Shown here one piece after another: positions 1-12,700 of a stretch of 60,364 nucleotides of DNA. The notes under the pieces are model-generated. The model made no database searches. It saw only the letters and a list, made by a program, of their open reading frames with translations, and was not told the DNA's origin. The position numbers were made by a program, and so were the translations under genes. The stretch comes from Gnetum montanum (lineage: Eukaryota > Streptophyta > Gnetopsida > Gnetales > Gnetaceae). The stretch lies in NCBI GenBank assembly GCA_015680685.1, contig MNCI01008903.1, positions 1-60,364 on the forward strand, given 5' to 3'. Position 1 is the stretch's first letter. Every line of letters starts with the position of its first letter.

Positions 1-563
1 TACTACCCTTAGAGCAACGGACAAGCAGAAGCCACGAACAAAAATTTCATCATGGTGCTCAAGAAAATGCTTCATCAGAGCAAACGAAGATGGCATGAGC
101 AGCTAGTTTATGCATTATGGGCCTACCAGACTACACATTGGACATCCACAGATAAAACATCATATAGTCTTGTTTATGGATCAGAAGTTGTTTTACCTCT
201 GGAGTTGCAGGTACCATCCCTAAGGATCACACTCTCTAGACTCCTTGACAAAGGTTAAAATAATGCCTTGCGCATTGTTGACCTTGACTTGGTGGAAGAA
301 AAATGCACACGAACGCTTGATCAAATCGAGTGGCACCAGAAGCAACAACGACGGCGCCATCAGCATGACATTCACAAGCGCCCAATCAAAGAAGGTGACC
401 TTGTACTTAAGGTGAACACGCGGACAAGTTCTCAGCCAACTGGGAAGGGCCTTACTTGGTCACCAAAGCGTACGATAATGGAGCGTTTAAGCTAGCTAAT
501 ATAAATGGTAATGAGCTTGCTCATCCAACGAACCATCTATACCTTAAGTCGTTTCACATCTAA
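1..563 (+). pseudogene. Tat-like Ty3/Gypsy integrase, C-terminal half (broken)
   Basis: This is the 3' end of a retrotransposon pol gene entering from the left edge. The frame at base 1 shows the integrase motif GQAEATNK with the catalytic Glu of the DDE triad, then a region typical of Ty3/Gypsy integrases (WAYQTTHWTSTDKTSYSLVYG, about 110-180). The C-terminal GPY-like block (WEGPYLV, about 437-460) is only readable after a one-base frameshift near 410-420. The chain then runs to a TAA at 561-563. Two more stops interrupt it: TAG at 10-12, where relatives have another residue, and TAA at 256-258. Ending in a basic, LKSFHI-like tail directly before a repeat array fits the Tat lineage; that assignment is inference from motif style. 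The element is dead. Confidence 0.85.
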
Positions 564-569
564 ACATCG

Positions 570-860
570 CAGGTATGTGTTCGTCCTGGCATCATGATGG
601 TAAACTGATACCACATAAATTCTTGGCGTCATGACGATAAACCAACACCACAGAGCTCTGTCTGACATGACATTAAACTGTCACACTCATTCACCAGAGT
701 CCACTAAGACTATAAACTAGCTTGCCTTGTCATAGTCCTCCACGACTATAAACTAGCATCGTGCCGTCTGCTACGATGATAAAATGGCAACGTCCAAAGG
801 GTTATGACGTAAAACTAACCCACAACAGTCCACTAAGACTATAAACTGGCAAGATCATCT
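570..860. repeat. Degenerate short tandem array after integrase
   Basis: About eight units spaced near 37 bases share the core GACTATAAACTAGC or GACGATAAAC. They start within ten bases of the pol stop. The reverse complement of the core (GCTAGTTTATAGTC) matches the core of the arrays at 8640-9030, 16975-17065 and 27530-27880 (GCTAGTTTAAGGCC). One repeat family is therefore attached to all these related elements, here in the orientation expected for a plus-strand element. Confidence 0.75.
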
Positions 861-2230
861 TTGGCACATTCATCTGCAACTGTTATTCATGACATCTCTT
901 CATCAACGCCTGCCACATCATTTATCACACCGGCTCTGACAACACTATTTCTGCTCATTTTGTTTGCCTTAAGTTTCACATGGTGCCTCTATTTGCATTG
1001 GCCACATTCGTGTCTAAAGTGTTTACTAACTTATTTACTTGTGGTTTTCTTATCTTCTTGGATTTGTGTTTGTAGGATGACACCCAGTGGTGCTCGTACA
1101 CAGATACACTTCATCACAGTAACAAGGTGCCACATTGCTTCTAATGCACACAACCAGGTTAATCAATCTATTCAAAAGTACCTTCCTAGTTCCCGATGCA
1201 TTCTCCATTTCCCCAACACTCTTGTTCCCCTTCCTACCCAGTTACAGTTCCCAAATACACCCAGTACACCCCAAAACTTTGAGCACACTGTTGCACGTTG
1301 TGACACTCTCAAGCAATTGCAACACACAACACGGCACATGTCCATGAGCGCAAAATTGAAAGAAAGCTCTTTCCAAAAACAAAAAAAATAAAAAAAAGAA
1401 AGAAAAAAAAAAGAAAAAGAAAAGATCAAAGAGTAAAGAGAAAAATGAACCACAAGACCCTTGGCACTTCCCATACAAGCCCCAGGCGGGAAGGCAGTTG
1501 TCTTGGAAAAAAGTACTCGTGTCTCAAACCATCATGTTTCACCTCACTGCGTGGTTTTGGCTATCAGATAATGGTTTCCCTTAGACACTCCACAAGGGTC
1601 CCGTTTCTCCAAAGAACACATCACCTCATCGCGTGGCTTTGGTTGTGACAACGAGTTCTCTCAAACATGATACAAGTGTCTCGTTCCTCCAAAAGACGTA
1701 CTCCTCATGCTTTGGTTCCAAGTCTATCAAATATTGGCCATCGACAAGGAACAACATGACTTGTTTGCACAAGATGAATACTCCTCTCCCACACCAACAC
1801 AATCCCTTGATCAATTCCCAATCCCACAGTTGCAAACATCTCCTCTAGATATCATCTCAAAACTTCATTTCCCAATCCCAAGTACTTCTGAACATAGTGC
1901 GAGGACATCTAGCCAAGTGTCAAAGGACAATGCTACTAATTTTCTTGTGGTGTTTTGTACTTCTTTGTCAATGCTTCTTGGGTCAATTCCTCTAAGTGTC
2001 AACAAAGAGGGGCCAATGAAATACCACAAAAATTTATACCTAACACTTTTGGACAAGAATTGAGCTAAGTCATGGTGCTTCCTAGCATGACCGAAACTTG
2101 CGAGCTTCACAAACAGCATTAAACAGAGTCGAATCAAGCAAGTAAAAGTTCCCTGAGATCCATTGGAGACTACATCAACATTTGGCAATAATAACTACAA
2201 GTTTCAAACTCAAAACACTTAGTTTTGACT
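861..2230. other. Presumed LTR or 3' non-coding part of the left element
   Basis: No recognisable gene. There is a 176-codon open frame at 861-1391 with a TTG start and two hydrophobic runs near its N-terminus; it has no recognisable motif and may be chance. An A-rich tract lies at 1379-1445. From about 1500 to 1700 short phrases around CTCGTGTCTCAAACCATCATG recur in variant form every 60-100 bases, suggesting an old degenerate tandem repeat. Confidence 0.4.
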
Positions 2231-3200
2231 AAGTATACTTCTTGCACACAGGCCAGCATGCCCAGTGTGCAGCTCAGCATGCAGCAACTTTTGGGCCCTA
2301 AAAATGAGCCAAAACATGCTATCATTGAGTGTCTGGACCCCCCAAGACCTTCACCAGGGTCCCCAGTAGCTCTCAGGCACCTAAAAATCAAATTTTAAGC
2401 TCCAAATAATGGGTTTTCATTCATGCACGCCTAGCGTGCACCATCAAGGATCTCTCAGAACAGGCACCCTAGAACAAGATCTCCACCTACAATCGACTCT
2501 CAAACGCAAGGCAATTATTAGGCATCATCTCATGCTCCCAAAAATGAAGATTCAAACTCAAAATGATGCACTTACATGACCTATATGCTGAGCATACATA
2601 CTCTGCATGCCTAGCATGCACGTCTAGTGTGCACCACAAAAAGCAAGGTCGATTAGACGATTCAGCCAACCTGCACGTTGACCTACATACCCAACGTGTA
2701 CGCCCAGCATGCAGCATAGCATATGCCACTTAAAGCCTTCCAAAAACCATGTCATATCAAGTCCAAATGAGCTAAAAATCCATAGGCAGCATTCTCATGA
2801 CACCAGAGCTCAAATCCAAGGGCCAAGTTCAAGATTTTCTGTTGTAACAGTAGTGTTCATTTGTAAAGTTCAATTCTTTTGTATTGTTCAAGTCTATACA
2901 CTAGGTTCATATGCCTAGTGTGTACATTCTGGCATGCAGCATGTTGTACAATTGTAATATTCTTTACACTCAAGCAATGCAGCCACATGTCATCCGACCT
3001 GAAATTTTCTCACCAACGGCCACTCATACCACTCCAGGTCCGAGTTTCACATCCTAAAACCTATAAAAACCCCAATTTTCTACCAAAAAGAGGGATGCAA
3101 GGAAGGATAAAAAAATCACATTAAGAGATGATTGGAAAACACCAACCCTGCACGCTGGACTTCTACCCTGCACGTTGACCATACAACCTTCACGTTGTGC
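2230..3200. repeat. Quasi-palindromic repeats in LTR-like sequence
   Basis: Words such as GCATGCCTAGCATGCAC, CCCAGTGTGCAGCTCAGCATG and CCTGCACGTTGACC recur near 2260, 2425, 2610, 2680, 2915 and 3150. Intervals are often 165-190 bases. The cores are imperfect inverted repeats built on GCATGC/GTGCAC. The organisation, though not the exact core, resembles the arrays at 14560-15420 and 17440-21457, which also flank Tat-like units. Confidence 0.5.
3059..3071 (+). promoter_or_regulatory. Candidate TATA box of the left LTR
   Basis: CCTATAAAAACCCC is a strong plant TATA-box context and lies in LTR-like sequence downstream of the pol remnant on the same strand. A second candidate, GGGTATAAATAAGGG, lies at 3634-3647. 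Neither can be tied to a transcription start by sequence alone. Confidence 0.35.
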
Positions 3201-3754
3201 CTGCAGTCCAAACCAGCATACCATCATCCTTCTGCATCCATCGGGGCTCTTCGTTCGCCTTATGTCAGATCCACAACTGCATTCAGACCGGTGCACTGTA
3301 ATCACCATTTTGCAATATATTTGCTTCATTTCTGGTCAAGATTTGTTACAGTTTTCATTCATTCTTGTTTACCTTTTTATTTATATTCCTGCACGTTTAT
3401 GTTCTGGTTTACATTTATTACACTGTTTACACATAACCCAGTGTATTGCACATTGGCATACGTTTGGGGAAATCCTTGTCTGATCTGCGTGTGGACCACC
3501 CAAGGTACTCTACCTTCATCAATTCTAGCTTGTCCTCAAGTGAAGGTAGAGTCTTCTGTGCCTATCTGTAGATTTCTCGGTGTTTGTTTCATTCTAGCCT
3601 TGCACCGACGATCTCAAACAATACACCCTAAAGGGTATAAATAAGGGTTTACCCATGGTAAACCTATCATTTCACCATCGAATCTAATAGTCCAAAGCAT
3701 AGCGTGGTCAAGAGCAAAGCATAACAATGAAAACTAGAGCTTGACATCGAAATA
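3201..3754. other. No gene seen; LTR-like spacer
   Basis: No coding signal or known repeat recognised. A perfect 8-bp inverted repeat GGTTTACC/GGTAAACC with a 3-base spacer lies at 3646-3664, beside the TATA-like sequence at 3634. It could be the remnant of a regulatory hairpin, or chance. Confidence 0.3.
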
Positions 3755-3873
3755 ATGGCACATAGAAGTGAGCATAGATACCTCGGCCTTGCTAAAGTGG
3801 ATGAAGGCAAGCACACCCTACGGCGTCTCCCTAGGGCCCACATTGAAGAGCATTAGGAGGCACCATCCACTAG

Positions 3874-4876
3874 GTACATCATCATACTATCCCTCCCCCT
3901 TGTTTGTTGTTGTTTTTCTTTAAGGAAATTCTTGAGGTTTTGAGGGTTTTAGAGGGTAGCCTACGTGGGGTAGGAACTTCTGTTGATACCGCCTACACTG
4001 CGGCTAGCATGCTATAACTACCATTACCACTATGGCTACTGTGCTATGGCCATAACCCCCCACTACAACTAGGAACTGCATGGGCACTGTAGATCATACA
4101 CATTTTTTTTGGGTTTCAATGGCGATCAATAGGTAAGGGTTTCATTACAAGCTTTCCGATGCCAGGAAAAGTAGGGTGAGATAAGACTTTGGTGCATCTC
4201 ACATAGCAATATAGAATAGGGTTTTTACACATAATATGTAGCATAACATGTGGGGGGTTTGGATACTACACGTTCCACATCATGTGATGAGTTTTTTGTG
4301 TATTCCATGCAGTGGAGTAGGGTAAGGGTTTTTTAGGTGTCTCATGTCGACTCTCAGGCTCTGTGATGTCCCTGAAAACATATCTAGATTTTTTTGTTGC
4401 TACACTCCTTGGGAGTGTGACTAAGACTTTGTACATTTCCTAGTTAAGTATAGTTGCTATGCAACATGGGATACAGTTGCTATGCTACACGAGACGCCAT
4501 AGTTGCTACGCTACATGGGATGCCATAGTGGCATGACAAACACTTAAACAAAAGTTGTTCGATTACTTGTCTTACGGTTGTTACACTCCATGGGAATATC
4601 ATAAGTACTTAGAAAAATTTTTTCTCTAGAACTATGATTCTCTATGGGAGCGTAACCAACACTTGGAGAAATTTTTGCTTCAAAACTGTCACACTCTATA
4701 GGAGCATGACTAACACTTGAAAAAAAAAATTTCAAACTATCACGCTCCATGGGAGTGTGACCAACACTTCAAAAAAATTTTGAGAGAGAAGAAAGTTTTT
4801 TTTGTCATTTTTCAACTACCTTTTTTGTTTTTGTTACCCCTTTTTCAATACTAACATTTTCATTGTGACAATGTAG
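3874..4876. other. Spacer or first intron of unit A gene
   Basis: No coding signal. If the exon at 3755-3873 is real this is its 1003-base intron, opening GTACAT and closing AATGTAG. It contains many variants of GCTACGCTACATGGGATGCC between 3990 and 4540 and a short tandem array at 4575-4790. An alternative reading is that part of this stretch is the decayed 3' LTR of unit A. Confidence 0.35.
4575..4790. repeat. Tandem repeat, ~54-bp unit, 4 copies
   Basis: Four units with hairpin-like cores (CACGCTCCATGGGAGTGTG in the best copy) begin near 4581, 4635, 4690 and 4741. Each is followed by ACACTT-A-rich sequence. A diverged fifth core is at 4400-4425. Each core is a near-perfect inverted repeat of 7-8 bases per arm around CCATGG. 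Confidence 0.75.
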
Positions 4877-7800
4877 GGTCATGCTGAAGCTAGTGCTTAT
4901 TGTGGTTGAGCTTGTAGGGGTCTTATGTTGTATAAGCAATGTCCCCACACCACATGCACAAGTAGGAGACCAGGCCATCTAATTCCAAGGGGGTGCACAA
5001 GAGTTCTTGGAATTCCTACTTCACCACCCTAACATTATGATATGGTCACACGTGTCTACTGAAGTAGTAGGCATCTTGGTTGAGACCTTATTGCCTGAGG
5101 CAAACCAAGGCATTTTGAAATTCATGATAGATGAAACTGCTAAGGGTGAAATGGCAAGGGGCTTGAGTTAGTGCCCAAAAGGCCTAAGACCCTTGTCCTA
5201 GATTTGGGAAATGCTAGAATGTAAATGCTATCATAAATATAATACTTTGTTCATTGCATGCCATGTGGGTATGGCCTCCCAAAATCCACCTAGAACTGTC
5301 TACTATGTTGGAGGGTAAGCCTTATTGGGATGATGAAAATTTCATTTTATTTTCCTTGTATGATTTGGAATGCTTATTGTTGTTTTATTTATTGCTAGAT
5401 TTATGATTGATAAGGATGGTCTCCATGATAGAGAGGGGGTGTTAGCCCTAGTCCAAATGGTTCTACAAGAGTTCTCATCTACTGAGAACATACGTGTTGG
5501 TAGCTGGGGGCAAACATGAGGACTTACCTAACAAAGTACTCTAAATCCTTCGTAAAATATTTTGATCTCAGGTGGCTAGATGGTGAGTGGGCATCCAACT
5601 AAATACCCACTGTGAAAGAAATCTCAGTTCAAGTACCATCATTCTCCACATCATTTGTGCCATGCAAGTTATGTTATATGTTTATTTTCATGCATTTTAC
5701 TTTTTTATTTGTCTATTACATAGCTGACTTTATTTTTGTCTATCGCTGTAGCAACCAAGTCCCAAGAGGTCACCGTGATTACCTCAAGATGTACTGAGGC
5801 TAACCTTCTCTTTAAATATGGCAAGGTAGATGAGTCATAGCATTGGTTATACAATGAGACCCCAAAAACAATTGTCCAAAATGTTCAAAAGGCTAGGCTT
5901 ATGGACATCTTTTTGGTTGTGAACCTAATCATCCTAGTAGTAGAAATAATTTCCCTCGATGATTCCTTTATAGAAAGTGCTTACCATTTTCGCATGTGCA
6001 TTCACAATGTGCAGGTGGTCTTTGAGATCACTGATAATCTCTTTTCAAATCTCTTTAATGTCTCCTTTGATGATTTACTCATGGGTAAAAAAATCAACAA
6101 GGATCTAAACCACCAAGGGGATATCAAAGAATGGCTAGGTACTAATAAGGATCACAAGGGTATTTATATGAAAAAAGTTAAATTAGAGGTAGCCAAGGAC
6201 ATTTACCTTGTCTTTCAAACTTGTGCTTTTTCCAAGCTACTTTCCTAAGAAAAAGTTCTTGGAATAGAGTAGGCCTGGATCATGAGAGATGTAACAGAGG
6301 AGGGAACATGGTACAACTAGGCTAAATATCTTTCAAAAGGCTTACAGGTTGAGATGATCAAGCAACGTAACAAACTGAAGGCACATTCTCATGTGCACTT
6401 TGCATTTTTTATAGTATGTTTGCACAAGTTTGTAGAATTTTTGGTGGTTCGTGAAAATGGCATCTGGGTGGTGCAAGACAACACCCAAATATCCAAGCCA
6501 TGGATCTACCACATATTATGCACCACTCAGTCTCAAGACCCTCCAAAAGCTATTGGGAAGTCTTTTTCAATGACAACCAAGGACTAGGTAGGATCGTCCT
6601 TTTGCACACATGACAACTTTGGAGAGGCTCCCCCCACCAACACTGGAAATGTAGTGAGGGAGGCATGTCTCATTGCGAAGACAATGAAAGCAAAGTTGCA
6701 AATCAAAAAGCCTCAACCTATAGAGGAACCCTCACACGTGATTGAAGGAAGGGATAAGAGGCTATGTATCATAGTCCACAATGTGAAGTCTAAGTTCGTC
6801 AATGCATATGCTTTAGCTAGCCTATTTGTTGCTTCTTCTTTTTTGTCATATATATATATATGTTGGACTAGCACTCTAATCCTAGCTTATGAATGATAGA
6901 TGAGGAAGAGGTCTCTACTACTGAAGAGGAGGCCCCTACAGAAAAGGAGCCTTTTGCAGAAAGTGTCCCACAGCCTCAGGAACATATGACAACTAAGGAT
7001 GCTACCCCACTCTTAAGGTAGCTCGAAGAAGAGGGGTTGCATTTCGAGGATGGTAAGTTTGTTGGTTTGTTTAACAATGTGCATATGGGCAATCCCCTTG
7101 CTCTCATCCATGAGGGTTTGTTGGGTAGTAGCTTTGCACCATCATTTATGTTATGCTCTCACTTTCCCTCTTTCCTCACATCCTCTTCTCTTTTTTCTTT
7201 TTTTCTTGTCCTCTTATTTTTCTCTGTTTTTATCATGCTAACATGTTTTACTGTGCAGTGGGTACTACTTCTGTTAGAGCCCTTGAATCTTTGTCCACTT
7301 TCTTCCTAGAACCATCTGCAGAAACCCTAAATAAGTTTACTTTTATGCAAGGCATAGTAAATGATATGATCGATGGTCTAAAACAAATTGATCCTAAGAT
7401 AGGTGTGTTTGGGCCATTACATTTACTTTCTATGTTGCTTTTTTTTTTTGTTGTAATAGCCTTATGACTAACATTTTCTTGTTTTTGATATAACAACTTT
7501 GTAAGTTAAATGAAACCTGAGATAACCAGTTGAAGTTGAAGCTATGCCTGAACTCCCTCTAGAAGTAATAGAGGTGCCTAGTCATTTATATGACATGGTA
7601 AGTAAATGCATGCTACACTCAGCATAGTCACTGTGGGATTGTAGACGTGTAAATGAAAACCTCTGGAAATGAGTTCAGAAGCTCGAAAAAGAAAAGGTGA
7701 GTTAGGCAACTGAGCTAGAAGATCTGTGGTTGTGGAATGAATTCTTGATGGCCCGTGACAACTCAGATGGTATCTGGCGTATGGCTATCATTGATTATGC

Positions 7801-8476
7801 CAGATATTGGTTGGCCGTAAGGGGAAAAAACAAAGCCATGTGCGAAGTGATTAAATAACACCTACAAATGTATCTCTTGGCTCAAAAAAACCAAGATTGG
7901 AAAGATTATAGTGCCAAGGTATATGAATGGAGGTAAGCACAAAAGAATCATAAGCACATGTACAAAACAAAATGTGCTACTTACTGCCAAAAGTATAGAG
8001 ATGAGTCCATAGAATGTTGAGGTCATGAGCTATTCCTTGATGTGATTGGTGCTACCCAAGCCTATAACAGATTTTTGAAGCACTTAGTGGTCAGTAAATC
8101 CCTAGAAAGGGAAATGACCATGCCTTCTGGAGAGGCCACATCTGCTACATTTTCTTTGAGGCCACCCACATGGATCATTGTGAGAAAGGGAAAATCTTAG
8201 CAGGTGTTGATTTAGGGGAGGAAGACTAGGCAAATTTGACTAAGGAATAAATCCTCCAGCGCTTGGAATCTGGCCTTAATAGAATACCGCTAGAAATGAA
8301 TGTGGATCCATCTCAGGTTAGTTAAGTTTACTTTATTACAATTTATATCATGATAGACTCATATGTTATCATGCTTACTCATTGATTTATTATTTTTCCC
8401 TTGGCTTGTGCAGGATCTGGATGAAGATGCAGGACCTAGCAGAGTGGCAAATAAAGACAGAGGAAAGAAGTCGTAA

Positions 8477-8639
8477 CCCATACATTGATATTTTAAAATA
8501 TTTGAGATGTAACCCCATTGTTGGGCAATATTGTAACATTGAATGTGGACATAATTTTGGACTATGTATTGCACTTACCATTTAATAACAAGTATGATGC
8601 TCATTCCATTTCTTTTGCTTGGCATTTTTGTTGATGTAG
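8477..8639. other. Short 3' spacer of unit A gene
   Basis: AT-rich sequence between the unit A gene stop and the repeat array. No canonical polyadenylation hexamer AATAAA stands out. It probably held the 3' untranslated region of the antisense gene. Confidence 0.35.
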
Positions 8640-9030
8640 TTAAGCCCCTTGTGGGCCCCCACACTGTATTTTAAGGCCATTTCGGACCACACTGTAGTTT
8701 AAGGCCATTTCAAGCCATGGGTAGTTTAAGGACATTCTGGGCCATGGCTAGTTTAAGGCCATTTTGGACTATGCTATAGTTTAAGGTCATTTCGGACCAT
8801 GGCTAGTTTAACGCCATTTTGGGTCATGCTATAGTTTAAGGTCATTTTGGGCCATGGCTAGTTTAAGGCCATTTCAGACCATTCTATAGTTGCAATCAAA
8901 GAGTGAGTTGCCAGTTTTAAGCCTTGGCAAGCCATGCGATAGTTTAAGATTGTTCTGGGCCATGCAATAGTTTATGGCCATTCTGGGCCATGCAATAGTT
9001 TAAGGTCATTCCAGGCCATGCAATAGTTTA
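8640..9030. repeat. TAGTTTAAGGCCATT array, ~28-bp unit
   Basis: About 13 units of 27-29 bases, each with the core TAGTTTAAGG followed by a half like CCATTTTGGGCCATGGC. Cores begin near 8669, 8697, 8723, 8751, 8779, 8806, 8834 and 8861, continuing to about 9025. The array lies exactly between the stop of the plus-strand gene and the stop of the convergent gag-protease gene. It is the counterpart of 27530-27880. Confidence 0.9.
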
Positions 9031-9122
9031 ACTAACTTGAAAGGTAAACATAACACAAAATCAAAACTATACAAAAAAAAAGCAATATGGATAAGGAAAG
9101 TAAAGAAGTAAATTATGGACAT

Positions 9123-9770
9123 GCCCTAATCACGTAATTGTTTCCTAACCCGATGTGGGTTAGGCAAGGCGTAGGGCCTAGAAGAATTGAGGCAATACTC
9201 TTCTAAGTTATCATCTACCACTAAAAAAGGCAACTCTACCCATGTAGTTTCCCAATGAAAATCATTAGTTTTGCCTAGTTCACTTGCTAAACAACATTGG
9301 GTTTTATTGTAAATAGATGATGCATCCTCAAAGACTTCTATCTCTGACCCTTTCTCTATATCTATATTGTTAATAGCCCGAGGGTCTACATTGTCACCAA
9401 AGATTACCACCTCTTCACTTGGATACGGTAGGTGAATCTCTTGGTGTATCAGTAAAGAGACAGCCCTTAATTGGGCTAACCAAGATCTTCCCAAGATTAA
9501 ATTGAACCTAAGCATCTCCTCTACCACAATGAATTCTACACTAGTGGGGAATTGATCCCTTACCACAAAATTGATAGTGATGGTTCCCTTGACCACGATG
9601 CATGCCCCATTGAATAACTTCAAACAAGAAGTTGTTTTGGGCCTAATTTGATTCACCAAGCCTAGCTTTTCAACAACAGGAAATGGAATTACGTTGGTTG
9701 TAGCCCCATCATCAACATGCACCCTGGGAATCCTGTATTGACCTATACAAACTATTATAAACATAGGGGT
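9123..9770 (-). pseudogene. Retroviral-type aspartic protease of unit A, with C-terminal extension
   Basis: A 212-residue frame is open for its whole length. It has the retropepsin active-site block RVHVDDGATTNVIPF (first residue of the D-T/S-G triad present, middle residue changed to Asp) and the later conserved NLILGRSWL. About 110 residues follow, including DNVDPRAINNIDIE and a tail ending RKQLRD, before a stop at about 9123. The same extension, stop position and following array occur in the copy at 28058-28760. So the frame seems to end here by design, not to run on into reverse transcriptase. It is the 3' part of the gag frame upstream (9771-12958). Confidence 0.8.
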
Positions 9771-12700
9771 AGTGGTTACTTGACCCCCTTCAGGATTAGC
9801 TTTAATGGCTTCATCATGAAAAGTTAAAAGGGTTGTTCTTCAGCCATAGGTGAAAGCATGATAGCATGGATGGCTCTTTCCTCTACTAGCATATCTTCCT
9901 TAATAGGAATAGATGCCAACATGCAAATTAAAGGCTCACAATGCACCGCAAAATTCATTATTAAATTGTATAAACTTAAAGTTGTATTTTTTTTTATAAA
10001 GCTTGTCTAACTTGTGTGAGTGCATCTAAGAAATCTTGTCCACTATCTGGGTGTTTGGTGGTTTTTTTTTTCTCTATAAGTCCCAAAAGATGGATTTCTC
10101 AAGGGGGAGGAGATGAGACTTTTGGTTGAAATATGGGCTTTTGAGCCTTAGGGGTTGATTGTTGTGTGTGCATGTGTATGTAGGTGACTTTTGGCGATAA
10201 GGCCATAGGAATTGCTAACAAATGGATGGGCTTAGGAAAGCCTAGTACAGTGCATTCCCTAGTCATCTTATCTACTAGGTGTTCATCACGTCTCCTCAGG
10301 CAAGAAGGTTTTGATGCAGTTCCCACCACTAGACTCTAGACAGATGGGGAGTCTATATGTTTTGGCATCATTATAACAAAGTGTACCTGAGTTGTTGCAA
10401 CATAGTGTTGGGGGGCCCTAACTACGAAGGGTGTGATGAGCCTCCATGGCAATACCTTAATGACAAAAGAGCCCTATGGCCTAGGTGGCACTAAAGCTTC
10501 AACACCTTAGGAAGGTACACAAACCACAAATGGTTCATGTGTTGACTCTACATTATCATCAATGCTAATAGCATTAATGGTATATCCTACATTGCTAGCA
10601 TTTAACGAGTCCTTATAGACATTCAAAGATTGGTTCTCTAGTTGAATAGGACTATTTTCATCAAGGACTAGCTTACCCTAATCAATCATATGCTAAATGT
10701 CATCTTTCAATGCTAAGCAATAATCTGTGTCATGGCCACATAATTGGTGGTAGTTGCAAAATCGATCCAGCCTAAAATTTTTGGGTACTTGAGGCTCATT
10801 GGGCATAGCTACAAAGGGGTCCTAAAGGATCTCATAGTACCTCATGTGCTACTTGCAGGCATCTTCTGACATTTGCTTATATTGAATGTGCCTAGCACTA
10901 AGTAATTGATCTAAAAGCTCTAATAGCATAATCAGCAAAGGGGTGTATTTTAAGCAGTCCTTGCACTCAAAATTCAACCTTGGTGAAGCTTGCATTGTGG
11001 CTATTGACGTTGCAGGTTGGTTGGTCCCCACATTACTAGAGCTCAATGTTTTGCTGGTGGTGGTTGAGGCCTTAGGCATCTTAGCTACCTATTTATTGTT
11101 GTTTTTGGCTTCACTTGCCACAGCAGCCACAGTGGTTGTAGTGGCCTTTCCCTTTTCTTTATCTTTCTTTGCATGTATGTTCCTTTCAGTTATGTAAGAG
11201 GAATCTCTGCTAGCCTCAGCCACATCTTGTATGCTTTTTGTTTGAGCAAAGGCCTAGCTAAGGGAGTTTGGCACTAAATAGTATAACTTGGATTTGATGA
11301 AGTCATTTACAGCACCCTTAAAAATGGCTAGTAGATGGGCTTCAACAATTAGCTCACAAATCTCATTTAAGGCAATAGTCCAATGTTGTATGAATTTCTA
11401 GATAGGTTCTAATGCTTCTTATTTAACATTCATGAGTTGGTCTAAGGTGGATTCCAGCTTCAAGTTGTACTTGAAGCAAGTTACAAACTAACTCAGCAAC
11501 TCTTCTAGAGTTGAAATAGAAGCACAAGGAAGTGTGTGATACCGGTCTAAAGCTTTGCCAGTCAAGGACATGACAAAGACATGAATGATTACATGCGGCC
11601 ATGGTTGCAATAATAAGAACTTGGATCAAAAAGTAACTAGGTGGGCATTTGGATCATCCTCTCCATTGTATTTTGTGAATTGGGGATGTTGTACTCCATG
11701 AGGCAATGTGAGTGGAGGAATGATAGGGCTAATAAGATCATCCTGATAAAAGTCCATTACATGGACTGTTTCAGAGCTAGTGGCTTTAAGCTGCTTGACT
11801 TCATTAGTGAGGGGTTGAATGAGCTAAAAGGCTTGGTCTAGACCTAGAGGTGTTATGGAAGGTTGCATTAGTTAGACTATCGATGATACCATCAGAGTAG
11901 CTATCATTGGTGGTGTTGTTGGTACAGCTACTAGTCCCATTGGGGATGCTATTAGAGTAGCTCCCACTAGTGGCACCATTTGAGTAGCCCACAACCCTGT
12001 GAGTGATGCCTCTAGAGAAACTACCATCAGTGGTGCTATGGGAATGGTTACCTACCCCATTGCTGGAGCAACCCACAACCCTGTAGTTGGTTGCACCATA
12101 TGTAAAGCTTGATATGTTTGGGACTACATATACTGTGGCATCTAAGACAACTAAACAGTAGGAAAATATGTCACTGCCCATCACGCAGTTGAGGTTGGAG
12201 TTGCTACTGGTCGTGGGATTGGCATAGACAAGGTAATGGAAATAGGGCTTATTTGTAGTTGTAATGTGGGCATCATATGTACATATGGTAAAGTGGATAT
12301 CATAGACATTAGCTATGAAAATTGGATGAACTGCAAAAGGAATAATAAAGGGAAAGAAGGCCAAAGGCCCTACATGTTGTTGCATTGATAACATTTGATG
12401 GCTACCTACCACTAGGGAAGGTTTGGGCTATGGAATCATTATAGCCATCGCAAAAGAAGCAGAGAACTATGACTAGTATGAAAGGAACACAAAAGTGGAT
12501 AGTGAGGCTGAGGGATAGAGTAGACTTGCCATCTTTGAAATGGGATTCAAACCTTTCTTGCCCATCGTGAAGGGGCACATCATAGTAAGACACTATGTCT
12601 CACTCTTTTGACCCACTTAGTTGAATAAGTTGGTTCAAAATCCATTAGAACTTTTCAGTGAGTGGTATAATTGCATCCAGAGTGGGAAGAAACTCCCTTC

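Larger units (their letters stand above)
3755..8476 (+). pseudogene. Unit A antisense captured gene: FCP1/NIF-like exon plus unknown exons
   Basis: A decayed multi-exon gene. Inferred exons: 4877-5314, 5399 to about 5620, 5752 to about 6810, 6900 to about 7140, 7259-7402, 7530-8316, 8414-8476 (stop TAA). A possible first exon is 3755-3873, which ends in the phase the next exon needs. Exon 4877-5314 resembles an FCP1/NIF HAD-phosphatase domain: a hydrophobic strand ending VELVGVLC where active members have D-L-N/D-G, then EFLEFLLHHPNIMIWSH, then NTLFIACH where active members have N-T-L-L-I-D-D. The catalytic aspartates are absent, so any product would be a pseudophosphatase. Exon 5752 to about 6810 resembles the N-terminal part of plant transposon-associated proteins; exon 7530-8316 is charged and coiled-coil-like. 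Several internal stops are present. Most exon borders match the copy at 21902-27218. It is antisense to gag-protease of the same unit. Confidence 0.6.

Noticed and set aside
861-1391. 176-codon open frame with two hydrophobic segments after the left repeat array
   Set aside because: TTG start, no recognisable motif, A-rich end, and it lies in presumed LTR sequence; chance opening cannot be excluded.
1172-1478. Minus-strand frames rich in Phe
   Set aside because: They are the reverse of the poly-A tract at 1379-1445 and have no independent coding support.
11804-12412. 202-codon minus-strand open frame rich in Ser, Asn and Thr
   Set aside because: It overlaps the gag region but not clearly in the gag frame. 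Its composition reflects a low-complexity repeat, so it was kept only as part of decayed gag.
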